From Acidobacteriota bacterium (GTDB lineage: Bacteria; Acidobacteriota; Polarisedimenticolia; J045), in NCBI GenBank assembly GCA_020350085.1, contig CP070706.1, positions 1,364,056-1,369,060 on the forward strand: 5,005 nt of DNA, given 5' to 3'. A model generated the notes under the pieces. The model worked only from the letters and a program-made list of their open reading frames with translations. It had not been told where the DNA came from and did not search any database. This document shows, in pieces, positions 4,832 through 5,005 of the stretch. A program made the position numbers and the translations under genes. The first letter of the stretch is position 1; each line of letters begins with the position of its first letter.

Positions 4832-5005
4832 CACGAGAAAACCCCTGATGAGATGAGTAGACGCAGTGTGAAGAAAGCCCACAAAACGAGGCAGATCCAG
4901 CCGGACAGCCGAATCCAGGAATCGGCGGCGGGCTCCAAGCGGTGCAGTCGGTTGACCAAGAAGCCCGCCGCTTGGCGAAACCAGACGCAGATCACCGGCA
5001 CGATC
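4831..5005 (-). CDS. C-terminal end of a predicted membrane protein (5' end beyond the right edge)
   Basis: The leftward frame is open from the window edge to TGA at 4833-4831 and gives 57 residues. The start of the fragment (IVPVICVWF) looks like the end of one hydrophobic segment. A polar stretch follows (RQAAGFLVNRLHRLEPAADSW in outline), then a clear transmembrane helix at about residues 33-52 (LSGWICLVLWAFFTLRLLIS) and a very short tail. I do not recognise the family from this fragment. The real-gene evidence is the hydrophobic pattern and the stop codon, which overlaps the downstream start as TGATG (or GTGA for GTG 4834), a usual sign of translational coupling. The gene therefore probably shares an operon, and perhaps a membrane or periplasmic role, with the caspase-like exported protein. 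Confidence 0.7.
   Translation of the reverse strand, partial: IVPVICVWFRQAAGFLVNRLHRLEPAADSWIRLSGWICLVLWAFFTLRLLISSGVFS

Overview
The window is GC-rich (about 60% by eye) and densely packed, with nine protein genes and no RNA gene, insertion sequence, CRISPR array or obvious prophage part. Shine-Dalgarno sites, 1-4 nt gene overlaps, an LspA-type lipoprotein signal peptidase, a YdhR-type protein and a YkgJ-type cysteine-cluster protein point to a Gram-negative bacterium, probably of the Pseudomonadota (inference). Nothing here fixes the species.

Left end (1-798): a YkgJ-family cysteine-cluster gene runs leftward off the edge. A 146-bp intergenic region separates it from a rightward VOC/glyoxalase-fold gene. 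That region holds overlapping -10-like hexamers for both strands and a small perfect inverted repeat just before the VOC ribosome-binding site.

Centre (806-2395): all leftward. A YdhR-type small monooxygenase-fold gene is followed by a 109-bp gap, then an LspA-like gene with both catalytic aspartates, then a GNAT acetyltransferase overlapping lspA by ATGA. The GNAT gene ends only 7 bp from the convergent VOC stop.

Right (2576-5005): also leftward. In transcription order it holds the C-terminus of a membrane protein cut by the window edge, an exported protein of unassigned function, an alpha/beta hydrolase resembling proline iminopeptidases, and an SRPBCC-fold protein. The exported protein starts on the stop codon of the membrane protein and carries a His-Gly / Ala-Cys pair resembling the catalytic dyad of caspase-like (clan CD) peptidases.

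Most genes look like ordinary single-domain accessory enzymes (acetyl transfer, VOC, hydrolase, SRPBCC, YdhR) with no evident shared pathway. The most interesting items are the caspase-like exported protein coupled to a membrane protein, the LspA outside its usual ileS context, and the symmetric divergent promoter. I found no convincing evidence of a complete new multi-gene system.
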